Below, one piece after another: positions 52,737 through 60,923 of a stretch of 64,000 bases of DNA. The position numbers were made by a program, and so were the translations under genes. Each line of letters starts with the position of its first letter. Position 1 is the stretch's first letter. Source of the DNA: Duganella sp. Root1480D1 (GTDB taxonomy: Bacteria; Pseudomonadota; Gammaproteobacteria; Burkholderiales; Burkholderiaceae_D); assembly GCF_001427305.1 (NCBI RefSeq), contig NZ_LMFZ01000045.1, positions 246,598 to 310,597 of the forward strand, in the 5' to 3' direction. The notes below the pieces were generated by a model, which saw only the letters and a list, made by a program, of their open reading frames with translations, ran no database searches and was not told the origin of the DNA.

Positions 52737-52807
52737 GTAGGCTGGCCCAGCTGGCGTTATTCACCAGGAAGCGCCAGGCAATTTTCATCTCGATTCGAGG
52801 TTTACAC

Positions 52808-53017
52808 ATGACTACCGAAACCGGCACCGTAAAGTGGTTCAATGACGCCAAGGGATTTGGCTTCATCACACCCGACACCGGCGGTGCAGACCTGTTCGTG
52901 CATTTCCAGGATATCCAGGCAAAAGGATTCAAGGCTCTCAAAGAAAATCAACGCGTGTCCTTTGAGCGCGCCCCAAGTCCTAAAGGCGAGAAAGCTGCGA
53001 ATGTCCGGCCCGAGTGA
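52808..53017 (+). CDS. Cold-shock domain protein, CspA family
   Basis: A 69-residue single cold-shock domain: GTVKWFNDAKGFGFITPD (RNP1: K-G-F-G-F-I) and DLFVHFQDI (RNP2: V-H-F), the nucleic-acid-binding pair of the family. It acts as an RNA chaperone. Length and motifs are standard. Confidence 0.96.
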   Translation: MTTETGTVKWFNDAKGFGFITPDTGGADLFVHFQDIQAKGFKALKENQRVSFERAPSPKGEKAANVRPE

Positions 53018-53162
53018 GTGCCGTCAAAGTTAAAGCGGAGCGGCCGCGCGATCCGGTCACGAAGGCCTGTGCAGGGCTGCCAGCGCCGCCCGGCAAGCCT
53101 GCGGCCGGACAATTACGGCGGCCGCTTCTGCTGGCTTGCTCACATCCAATGATAATCCGGCC

Positions 53163-53483
53163 TCACGAAAACGCATCGGCAATGGCCGCCGACTCGTAAG
53201 CAGCACGGAAGGTATCGTCGAGCCGCCCGGGTTCAATCAGCTTTGTTCCCGCCTTTGCAGAAGCAATGACATGCGTCGCATTACCCTGGTGGCGCAAGAC
53301 AAAAGGCCGGTCATCGGCCGGGGCGCGCAGGAAGGCCAACGCCGCAAGCCGGGCATCGCTGAACTCGATACCGCGCTGTCCACTCTTGCAAATTACGGTA
53401 TACATCTCGTGCCGAACGCTATGTGACCCGAGCACTTCCGTTGTAGAGCGCATCATCACCTCCTGCTGGCCATCGCGATTCAT
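53163..53483 (-). CDS. Small protein of unknown function
   Basis: A 106-residue protein starting MNRDGQQEVMMRSTTEVLGS, with one Cys and no signal or motif recognised. It has strong high-GC coding character in this frame, though the neighbouring non-coding sequence is GC-rich too. A further 16 codons are open upstream. Moderate support only. Confidence 0.45.
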   Translation of the reverse strand: MNRDGQQEVMMRSTTEVLGSHSVRHEMYTVICKSGQRGIEFSDARLAALAFLRAPADDRPFVLRHQGNATHVIASAKAGTKLIEPGRLDDTFRAAYESAAIADAFS

Positions 53484-53711
53484 CGACAATCTTGTGACTT
53501 GGAACCGCTGAGGCCCATTATTCCATTTCAAATCGAAATCTCAAAGGCCACTGTCGTTTTCCAGGCAATGTATAGACATCTCGTAACGTCGGGCCTTGCC
53601 CATGCTCCGCATTGCAGAAGATCAACCCCGTACACGGGACGCGACAGGTGCAGCGCCGACGGAACTCCCCGCGCGGCCGGAACCGGAATATGAGACTTTC
53701 AGAAATTGGCG
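53484..53711. other. Intergenic stretch without recognised gene
   Basis: No supported open frame and no hairpin terminator were seen in these 228 bases. It lies between a small unknown gene and the antiporter remnant and may be the decayed remainder of a deleted gene region. Confidence 0.5.
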
Positions 53712-53865
53712 CCAGACGCCGACGCCATGCGGTTGGCCGGCTTTGCGCGCGAGTTGGCCTGCAATGCGCGCAACGGCCACAATGATGACCAGTTCGATCA
53801 ATGCGAAGAATAAATTGTGCTCAAGCGCGGCAGCGATGATGCCGCTGCCGGACTCGAAGCCATGC
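53712..53865 (-). pseudogene. Remnant of a Kef/CPA2-type cation:proton antiporter N-terminus
   Basis: About 48 residues in one frame read ESGSGIIAAALEHNLFFALI, then a hydrophobic helix and ARIAGQLARKAGQPHGVG. This is the typical first-helix segment of Na+/H+ or K+/H+ antiporters (the GQP-x-V-x-GE turn follows in intact genes). No frame continues downstream, no start codon fits well upstream, and the rest of a roughly 400-residue transporter is absent. It appears to be a truncated leftover, just 3' of the dehydratase gene. Confidence 0.5.
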
Positions 53866-53868
53866 CGG

Positions 53869-55638
53869 TCAGTGGTTATGCCGCGGCATATCCTGCCCCA
53901 CACCACGGTAGGAAACAGCCAGCTCAAGGCAGGCGCCGGACTGCAACTGGCCCACCGTGGCGCGATACAATTCCTGCCAGGGCGTCTGGCTTGGAGGGAT
54001 CGGCGCCGGCGCAGCCTTTTTACGTTCGGCGAATTCCTCATCGCTGATCAGCACATCGCAGCTTCCCTCATTCAGGTCGACGCGAATCATGTCACCGGTG
54101 CGCAACCACGCCAGATTGCCGCCGGCGGCGCTTTCCGGCGATGCATTCAGGATCGACGGACTGTCCGAAGTACCGGACTGGCGGCCGTCGCCCAGCGTCG
54201 GCAGCGCTGTGATGCCTTGCTTGAGCAGCGCATCCGGCGGTTGCATGTTGACCACTTCGGCCGAACCCGGCCAGCCTATCGGCCCAGCGCCGCGGATCAC
54301 CAGCATGGTTCGCGCATCGATTTCAAGGGCAGGATCGTTGATGCGCGCATGGTAGTCGTCCGAACCGTCGAAGACGACCGCGCGGCATTCGAACACCCCT
54401 TCGCGGCCCGGCGTCGACAAGTAGCGCTGGCGGAAATCCGCCGAGATCACGCTGGTTTTCATGATCGCAAAGTCGAACAGGTTGCCTTTCAGGACAAGGA
54501 AACCGGCCTGCTCCTTCAGCGGCTGTTCGAACGGACGGATCATTTCACGGTCTGCCGTCGCGCGGCCTTCCAGGTTAGTGGCCATGCTGCGCCCCGTCAC
54601 AGTTGGCCGGTCCTGGCGCAGGCGCCCGGCCTGCATCAACTCCCACATGATGGCCGGTACGCCGCCGGCGCGGTGGAAGCGCTCGCCCAGGTATTTGCCC
54701 GCCGGCTGCATATTGAGCAGCAGGGGCACATCATAGCCGTAGCGCATCCAGTCTTCCGGCGTGATGTCCACCCCGGCGTGACGCGCCATGGCCATGATGT
54801 GCGGCTGCGCGTTGGTCGACCCGCCGATGGCGGCGTTGACCACAATGGCGTCGAGGAAGGCATCGCGCGTCATGACCTTCGATGGCCGCAGGTCTTCATG
54901 CGCCATGGCCACGATACGGCGTCCGGTTTCATAGGCCATCTGGCCGCGTTCACGATAAGGTGCCGGAATGGCGGAGCAACCTGTCAGCGACATGCCCAGC
55001 GCTTCGGCGATCGCATTCATGGTCGATGCGGTACCCATTGTGTTGCAATGGCCCGAAGAAGGCGCCGACGCGGTAGCGATCTGCAGGAATTTCTCTTCGT
55101 TGATCTGGCCCGCGGCAAGCATGCGGCGGCCTTTCCAGATGGCGGCGCCCGAACCAACCAGTTCGCCTTCGAACCAGCCATCCAGCATGGGCCCGCCCGA
55201 CAGCACGATGGCCGGAAGGTCCATCGTGGCGGCAGCCATCAGCTGCGACGGCGTACTCTTGTCGCAGCCCGTCATCAGCACCACCGCGTCAATCGGATAA
55301 CCGTGCAGAATCTCCACCAGGCCCAGGTAGGCAAGGTTGCGGTCGATCGCCGCAGTCGGACGGCGGCAGTTCTCGAAAGTCGGGTGTACCGGGAACTCCA
55401 TCGGAATCCCGCCCGCGTCCCGTATGCCTTCACGCACCCGCTTGGCCAGTTCCAGGTGGATGCGGTTACAAGGGTTGATATCGCTGCCGCTCTGGGCGAT
55501 CCCGATGATGGGGCGGCCCGAACGCAGTTCCTCGGCAGTGATCCCGTAATTCATGAAGCGCTCGAGATACAGCGCCGTCATGTCGATGCGCTCCGGATTG
55601 TCGAACCAATCCTGCGAGCGGAAACGGCGTTCGCTCAT
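53869..55638 (-). CDS. IlvD/Edd-family sugar-acid (pentonate) dehydratase
   Basis: A 589-residue iron-sulfur dehydratase. The cluster/metal-site cysteines appear in SGSDINPCN (Cys57), MTGCDKSTPSQ (Cys125) and SSGHCNTMG (Cys198). The clade with SDINPCN and YxxER-type starts covers L-arabonate, D-xylonate and related dehydratases rather than true IlvD. It would turn a pentonate into 2-keto-3-deoxypentonate. Downstream of an SDR and FAH enzyme, so the three form a Weimberg-like chain. The AGGAGG site upstream fixes the start at 55638. Confidence 0.86.
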   Translation of the reverse strand: MSERRFRSQDWFDNPERIDMTALYLERFMNYGITAEELRSGRPIIGIAQSGSDINPCNRIHLELAKRVREGIRDAGGIPMEFPVHPTFENCRRPTAAIDRNLAYLGLVEILHGYPIDAVVLMTGCDKSTPSQLMAAATMDLPAIVLSGGPMLDGWFEGELVGSGAAIWKGRRMLAAGQINEEKFLQIATASAPSSGHCNTMGTASTMNAIAEALGMSLTGCSAIPAPYRERGQMAYETGRRIVAMAHEDLRPSKVMTRDAFLDAIVVNAAIGGSTNAQPHIMAMARHAGVDITPEDWMRYGYDVPLLLNMQPAGKYLGERFHRAGGVPAIMWELMQAGRLRQDRPTVTGRSMATNLEGRATADREMIRPFEQPLKEQAGFLVLKGNLFDFAIMKTSVISADFRQRYLSTPGREGVFECRAVVFDGSDDYHARINDPALEIDARTMLVIRGAGPIGWPGSAEVVNMQPPDALLKQGITALPTLGDGRQSGTSDSPSILNASPESAAGGNLAWLRTGDMIRVDLNEGSCDVLISDEEFAERKKAAPAPIPPSQTPWQELYRATVGQLQSGACLELAVSYRGVGQDMPRHNH

Positions 55639-55651
55639 GTTGCCATCCTCC

Positions 55652-56434
55652 TTATGCACCGTACCACCCCGCGTCTACAAAGTATTCACGACCGCTGCAG
55701 CGCGCGGCGTTGGACGAGGCCAGGAACAGGGTCAGCGCCGCCACGTCATCGGGCTGCACGCGCTGCGGCAGGCATTGTGCCGCCAGGATCTCGCCTTCGC
55801 TTTCAGGCGTTTGCCACAACGCCATCTGGCGCGGCGTATTGACTGCGCCCGGCACAATGCAGTTGACGCGGATCCCGTGCGGCCCCAGCTCGCGCGCCAG
55901 GCCGCGGGTCAGGCCCTCGATCGCCGCCTTGGAGGCCATGTACAGCGGTAGCCCGGCCAATGCGAGGTGCCAGGAAATGGAACCGAAGTTCAGGATGACC
56001 CCACTCTTCTTTTCCTGCATGCCAGGCAGGACCGCCTGCGCGCAGAAAAACTGATGGCGCAGGTTGACCGCCAGGCTTTGATCCCAATATTGCGCGGTGA
56101 CTTCCTGCACCTGGTGGCGCTGGTCGTTGGCGGCATTATTGACCAGGATGTCCACGGCGCCGTAGTCGCGTGCGATACCGGCAAAGGCCGCGCCAAGCTG
56201 CTCCAGGTCGGTCAGATCGCAATGCACATAGCGCGGTGGGAAGCTGGATTGGGCCAGCTTATGAGTCAGTTGCTGGGAGGGGGCGTCCTGCACGTCAAGG
56301 AACACGACATGCGCGCCCTGCCCCGCAAACGCTTCGACAATGGCGGCGCCGATGCCGGTGCCGCCGCCAGTGACCACCACCAGCTTACCCGGCAGATCAG
56401 GGTAACGGGCAAACTCCATAGGTTTTCCGGACAT
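55652..56434 (-). CDS. SDR-family sugar dehydrogenase (likely pentose 1-dehydrogenase)
   Basis: A 260-residue classical SDR: cofactor loop TGGGTGIG (22-29), the active-site Ser152 in FGSIS and Tyr165/Lys169 in YMASK. The Asp in FLDVQD after the second strand suggests NAD(H). Its place between a pentonate dehydratase and an FAH enzyme fits a sugar 1-dehydrogenase like Caulobacter XylB. ATG 56434 is chosen (GGGGAG 5 bases upstream) over a GTG two codons earlier that gives a GTGA overlap. Confidence 0.8.
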   Translation of the reverse strand: MSGKPMEFARYPDLPGKLVVVTGGGTGIGAAIVEAFAGQGAHVVFLDVQDAPSQQLTHKLAQSSFPPRYVHCDLTDLEQLGAAFAGIARDYGAVDILVNNAANDQRHQVQEVTAQYWDQSLAVNLRHQFFCAQAVLPGMQEKKSGVILNFGSISWHLALAGLPLYMASKAAIEGLTRGLARELGPHGIRVNCIVPGAVNTPRQMALWQTPESEGEILAAQCLPQRVQPDDVAALTLFLASSNAARCSGREYFVDAGWYGA

Positions 56435-56436
56435 GC

Positions 56437-57594
56437 TCACTCCCCGAACGCGATGCCGCGCTGCGCCAGGTTGCTATACAGTGCACGCACTCCGAAAGTC
56501 CACGGCGGCAGCTGGTCGCTGCGCTGCACCTGGTTGACCAGGGTGCCCAGCGCCGGGCTGCTGATGCTGACGCGGTCGCCCAGGTGATGGGTGAAGCCAG
56601 AGCCCGCCGCGTCGCGGTCCTTGGTCGGCGAGAACATGGTGCCGAGGAAGAGCATAAAGCCGTCGGGATATTGGTGGTGGCGGCCGCAGGTCTGCTTCAC
56701 CAGGTCCAGCGGGTCGCGGCTGATTTCACGCATGCGGCTGGTCCCGGCAAGCTGGAAGCCGTCGTCCTCGCCTTCAATGCGCAGGCTGACTTCGGCGTTA
56801 CGCACCGTGTCGATGCTGAAATGCTGGTCGAACATACGGATGAACGGACCGATGGCGCAGGATGCATTATTGTCCTTGGCCTTGCCCAGCAAGAGGGCGC
56901 TGCGGCCTTCGATATCGCGCAGGTTGACATCGTTGCCCAGGGTTGCACCCAGAGCGACGCCGGCGCTGTTGACGGCCAGGACGATCTCCGGTTCCGGGTT
57001 ATTCCACTTCGATTCCGGATGGATGCCTACCGCCGTGCCGTGGCCGACCGCCGACATGGCTTGCGACTTGGTGAACACCTCGGCGTCCGGCCCAATGCCC
57101 ACTTCCATGTATTGCGACCACAGGCCACGCTCCAAAAGATCCGCTTTCAATTGCATGGCCGCTTCGGAGCCGGGGCGGATTTCGGACAGGTCGGCGCCGA
57201 TGCGCGACTGGATTTCCTTCCGCAGCTCGGCCGCACGGGCCGGATCGCCCTTGGCCCGTTCTTCGATCACCCGTTCCAGCAGGCTGACGGCAAAGGTAAC
57301 ACCGCAGGCTTTGATGGGCTGCAGGTCGCATGGCGCCATCAAAAGCACGCCTTCGCTGGCACCAGCTTCGTTCGCCAAGGCAGCTACAGGGCCGAGCGGT
57401 TCACCGTCCGCCTGCATCAGCAGCTGATGCAAATCGGCGCGCTCGAACAATGCGGACACCGTCGGTGCATGCCGGGTGATATCGAACATTTCGCCCTGAC
57501 GCACAACGACCACCGCCGGCCCGACGTTTTCGCGCCAGACACGCCCTACCAGCAATGCCCGCTCCAGATCGGTGGGCAATATTGCATTCGTCAC
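56437..57594 (-). CDS. FAH-family 2-keto-3-deoxy-sugar-acid dehydratase (XylX-like)
   Basis: A 385-residue protein of the fumarylacetoacetate hydrolase superfamily: KWNNPEPEIVLAVN and GNDVNLRDIEGRS are typical metal-site and loop segments. Members near 390 residues next to sugar-acid dehydratases remove water from 2-keto-3-deoxypentonate to give 2-oxoglutarate semialdehyde (Caulobacter XylX type). The GTG start at 57594 has a strong AGGGAGAAG site. The aldehyde dehydrogenase that completes such a route is not in the window. Confidence 0.8.
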   Translation of the reverse strand: MTNAILPTDLERALLVGRVWRENVGPAVVVVRQGEMFDITRHAPTVSALFERADLHQLLMQADGEPLGPVAALANEAGASEGVLLMAPCDLQPIKACGVTFAVSLLERVIEERAKGDPARAAELRKEIQSRIGADLSEIRPGSEAAMQLKADLLERGLWSQYMEVGIGPDAEVFTKSQAMSAVGHGTAVGIHPESKWNNPEPEIVLAVNSAGVALGATLGNDVNLRDIEGRSALLLGKAKDNNASCAIGPFIRMFDQHFSIDTVRNAEVSLRIEGEDDGFQLAGTSRMREISRDPLDLVKQTCGRHHQYPDGFMLFLGTMFSPTKDRDAAGSGFTHHLGDRVSISSPALGTLVNQVQRSDQLPPWTFGVRALYSNLAQRGIAFGE

Positions 57595-57711
57595 TTGAAT
57601 CTTCTCCCTGACTGCGTTTGTTGATTGACGAATGAATGTTGCCCGCTGCAAGTGCTATCTGCAATTGCGAAACTCACCAACGCGGCTCATAATTACGCGT
57701 ACATCAGGCAT

Positions 57712-59208
57712 CTACCGCATTTTCGCAATATAATCGCCGTGTTGCGGCATCGCGTCCACCGCCTGGCGGATGGTGTCATGCACTCGGGCGAAATGGTCCT
57801 TCATGCGCGCCAGGTCGAACAGGTCAACCAGCGGATCATACGCCTGCGGCATGATGCCAAGTCCCATCATGATCGATAGATGGGATGCCACCCCAAAGCC
57901 ATCCGCGTCATAAATGGCCACCCGGCCGGTCGCCTGGAACAGCTCGATCTGGTGGCGCAGCGTGTCCGGGATCGCCATACTGGCGCAGTAGCGCCAGAAT
58001 TCCGAGTCATCGCGCCGCGTCGCCTTGTAGTGCAGGATGATGAAGTCGCGCACATATTCATAGCGCTGCGACACCAAGCGGTTGAATTCATTGGCCAATT
58101 CCGGACTGAAGTCGCAATCCGGGAAAAACTCCAGCAGCCAGCCGACCGAGTTTTCGATGATGTTGATGCTGGTCGATTCCAGCGGCTCCAGGAAGCCACT
58201 CGACAGTCCAATCGCCACGCAATTTTTGACCCATGACTTGCGCCGCCGTCCCGTCGTAAAGCGAAGCTGGCGCGGCTCGTCAAGGGCGCGGCCATCCAGG
58301 CCGTCCAGCAGCACGCGTCCCGCTTCTTCATCGGTGGTGAAGCCATTGCAGTAAACGTGGCCATTGCCGGTGCGATGCTGCAGCGGAATGCGCCAGGTCC
58401 AGCCCGCGCTGCGGGCGGTCGACGTCGTGTACGGCGTAAGCGGCTCCACCTTTTCGCATGGCACGGCCTGCGCGCTGTTACAGGGCAGCATGGCGCTCCA
58501 GTCATCATAGCCAGTCTGGTAGACGCCCTCGATCAACAGCCCGCGGAAGCCGGAACAGTCGATGAACAGGTCGCCCTCGATACGGCGCCCGTCTTTCAGC
58601 TTCAGCGCGGTGATGAAACCGGTTTCCGGGTGCTGTTCAACCTCATTGATCATCCCTTCGGCGCGCTGCACGCCGCGTTCCATTGCATAACCGCGCAGGA
58701 AGGCGGCATACAGGCTGGCGTCGAAGTGGTAGGCGTAGGAGAACGCATTGGTTGCGGCAGGCTGGTCGCCGTAGGGCTCCATGAAACGGTTGGCGCGCGC
58801 CATCACCGTCGCTGTCGACCATTCCTCATACGACGGCATGTCCTTGTAGACGCTCGCCAGGCGCAGCCAATACATGACCGGGGAGCGGTTCTCGATGGCG
58901 GGACCGAAATCGCCGAATCCATGGAAGAAACGGTTGCCGATGTGGCCCCAATCCTTGAACTCGATGCCGAGCTTGAAGGTGGCCTGCGTCTTCCGGACGA
59001 AATCCGCGTTATCGATGCCGAGTGCCTGGTTGTAGTAGCGAATGGTCGGCAGTGTCGCCTCGCCCACCCCCACGGTACCGATCTCCGGCGATTCGACCAG
59101 CGCGATCTCGCAGGACTTGCCAAGCTTGAGCGCCAGCGGCGCCGCAGTCATCCAGCCTGCGGTGCCGCCGCCGACGATGACGATTTTTCGAATCGGCTTA
59201 CCGGACAT
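57712..59208 (-). CDS. Flavin-dependent (tryptophan-type) halogenase
   Basis: A 498-residue FADH2-dependent halogenase. Motifs: GGGTAGW (FAD, 13-19), the catalytic lysine in TFKLGI (Lys79, same number as in PrnA), GWTWRIP (269-275) and the EPLEST loop (Glu344-Ser345). It forms hypohalous acid and passes it to the lysine to halogenate an aromatic or other electron-rich substrate. No flavin reductase is adjacent. Its place inside a TonB receptor / glycosidase / sugar-acid locus is typical of a halogenase group of unknown substrate found in Caulobacter- and Xanthomonas-like bacteria. A GGAG site precedes the ATG. Confidence 0.88.
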   Translation of the reverse strand: MSGKPIRKIVIVGGGTAGWMTAAPLALKLGKSCEIALVESPEIGTVGVGEATLPTIRYYNQALGIDNADFVRKTQATFKLGIEFKDWGHIGNRFFHGFGDFGPAIENRSPVMYWLRLASVYKDMPSYEEWSTATVMARANRFMEPYGDQPAATNAFSYAYHFDASLYAAFLRGYAMERGVQRAEGMINEVEQHPETGFITALKLKDGRRIEGDLFIDCSGFRGLLIEGVYQTGYDDWSAMLPCNSAQAVPCEKVEPLTPYTTSTARSAGWTWRIPLQHRTGNGHVYCNGFTTDEEAGRVLLDGLDGRALDEPRQLRFTTGRRRKSWVKNCVAIGLSSGFLEPLESTSINIIENSVGWLLEFFPDCDFSPELANEFNRLVSQRYEYVRDFIILHYKATRRDDSEFWRYCASMAIPDTLRHQIELFQATGRVAIYDADGFGVASHLSIMMGLGIMPQAYDPLVDLFDLARMKDHFARVHDTIRQAVDAMPQHGDYIAKMR

Positions 59209-59221
59209 GCCTGTTTCTCCT

Positions 59222-60868
59222 TCAATATGTCCCCAGACGGATTCTCAACACCGTGGGATTGGCTGTCAAGTTGATGCCCCAGTCGGTCTGGTCGCCATTC
59301 CAGTTGCGCTCCATGATCCACTTGCCGGCAGCATCGAAACGGCCCTCTTCCACGCGCGCATACATCGATGGCTTGCCGGCGTTGGCTCCCGCGCCTTCGA
59401 AGTTCAGGCGCACGTTCTGCCCGACGACGACGAATTCATTGTCGCCTATCTGTGCCAGTGCGGCGCCGCCGTTGGGCGATTCAGTGCCCGGCGGCAGGTC
59501 GTCCTTGCTGGCGTTACCGAACTGCCACTCGCGGAAGGTAGCTGTCACTTTCCAGCCCGCGGCGGTAAACGATTGCGGCTGGCGATCATCAGCTTCCGCG
59601 ATACCGTAGGTGCGGCCGGCCAGCGACCATTGCGCCCACTTGCCCGCCATCGGGCGGAAGGCAGCGTAGACCTTGCCGAACGGTTCGGCCATGGCCTTGT
59701 CTTTCAGCCTGGAGCCGAGCGGATAGTTGCTGTAATCGGCATAATCGATCCCGAACGGCGAGACACCGATCGCTCCGCGCCCGAGGATCTGGTAGACATA
59801 GCGTGCATACAAAGCGGCATTGCCCATCTCCGGAACAAACAAGGCATTGTCCTGGCGCTGGAACAAGGCCAGGGTGGCCCCTAGTTTCTTCGATTCCGGC
59901 GAGTACAGGTCCGGCGCGGCAATATCGACGTGCGGAGCCGCGGCTTTGTAAATATCGATCACATCGAAGGTCGGACCGCCGCTAGCAAAGTTGCCCTTCC
60001 ACGGAGCCATCGGCTCGACCGGGTCACGCAGGGCATTGTTGACGAACATCGGCAAGTCGTACACCGCGCGCCCGGCCTTGGCCAACGTTTCGATATAGCT
60101 GGCAACCGAGTAGGCATGGAAGTATTCGTCCGCATACGGACCATAGACTTCGGCCCAGCTGCCGATGGCAGCGCCGGCAACGGGTGCTTTCTTGCGCGCC
60201 AGGACAGCCTGCGGAACCGGCTGCTTGAAAGCCGCCTGTGCCTTGGCGCCGAAGTCGCGCACGGTACCATAGGTGCCGACCTCGTTCTCAACCTGCACCA
60301 TGATAACGGTGCGCTGCGCACTGTCGATTTTCTTCAGGTGCTCCATCAGCGCGACGAAAGCCCTGGTGTCGGCCTGCAAGGTCTGCTCGCCAAACGGCGA
60401 CAGGCAGTAGATCGTCTTGCCGTCCTTATCGACCATACGCGGGAAGCGCTGGTTGTTGAACTTCACCCATTCCGGCGTGTACTGGGGACCAGTATTCTTC
60501 CAGGTACCAAACCAGAGCAGGACCAGCCGCATCTTATTTTGCCGCGCTTGCGCCACCAACGTATCGACGTAGCTGAAATCGAACTTGCCTTCGACCGGCT
60601 CCAGCTGCTCCCAGGCCACCGGGATTTCGACCGTGTTGGCATGCGCATCTTTTGCAGCGCCCCACACCTTATCCAGTGCGGCCGGATAATTGCTGGAGTT
60701 ATGTGCCTGTACGCCGAGCATGGTGAATGGCTGGCCGTCGACCAGCAGCGCATAGCGCCCATCCTGACGTACCAGTTGCGGAATCGGCGCCTGGGCGGCA
60801 TCGGCATTCGCCGTCAACATGCCTGCCAAGCAAAACGCCGCCATCAGGCGGCTGTGTATTTTTTTCAA
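59222..60868 (-). CDS. Secreted GH35/GH42-like beta-galactosidase-type glycosidase (DUF5597 C-terminus)
   Basis: A 548-residue secreted protein: signal peptide (to about residue 25), TIM barrel with the acid/base Glu196 in VQVENEVGTYG (Q-x-ENE, GH35 pattern) and the nucleophile Glu347 in LFVPEMGN. The C-terminal 150 residues match DUF5597 domains of beta-galactosidase-like proteins. It probably removes galactose or arabinose-like units from an oligosaccharide in the periplasm. The start is TTG 60868 (signal n-region KKIHSR) with ATG 60844 as alternative. Confidence 0.83.
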   Translation of the reverse strand: MKKIHSRLMAAFCLAGMLTANADAAQAPIPQLVRQDGRYALLVDGQPFTMLGVQAHNSSNYPAALDKVWGAAKDAHANTVEIPVAWEQLEPVEGKFDFSYVDTLVAQARQNKMRLVLLWFGTWKNTGPQYTPEWVKFNNQRFPRMVDKDGKTIYCLSPFGEQTLQADTRAFVALMEHLKKIDSAQRTVIMVQVENEVGTYGTVRDFGAKAQAAFKQPVPQAVLARKKAPVAGAAIGSWAEVYGPYADEYFHAYSVASYIETLAKAGRAVYDLPMFVNNALRDPVEPMAPWKGNFASGGPTFDVIDIYKAAAPHVDIAAPDLYSPESKKLGATLALFQRQDNALFVPEMGNAALYARYVYQILGRGAIGVSPFGIDYADYSNYPLGSRLKDKAMAEPFGKVYAAFRPMAGKWAQWSLAGRTYGIAEADDRQPQSFTAAGWKVTATFREWQFGNASKDDLPPGTESPNGGAALAQIGDNEFVVVGQNVRLNFEGAGANAGKPSMYARVEEGRFDAAGKWIMERNWNGDQTDWGINLTANPTVLRIRLGTY

Positions 60869-60882
60869 GCGACACCCATATC

Positions 60883-60915
60883 AAAAAAGGCAGCACGCCG
60901 CGCGGGCGTGCTGCC
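60883..60915 (-). terminator. Rho-independent terminator after the sugar-locus TonB receptor
   Basis: On the minus strand: a perfect 11-bp stem (60889-60899 with 60905-60915) around a 5-base GC loop, then six U residues (60883-60888). It lies 8 bases after the receptor stop and 14 bases before the GH35-like start, so it separates the receptor message from the catabolic genes, or lets only part of it read through. Confidence 0.93.
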
Positions 60916-60923
60916 GGGCCACA

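Noticed and set aside
53036..53135. Nine-base inverted repeat AGCGGCCGC / GCGGCCGCT after the cold-shock gene
   Set aside because: The arms lie about 80 bases apart, are pure GC and have no U-tract; chance occurrence is likely in this composition.
53596..55842. 748-codon open frame on the plus strand
   Set aside because: Antisense to the IlvD/Edd-family dehydratase with clear cluster cysteines; the encoded protein is Arg/His-rich with no domain pattern.
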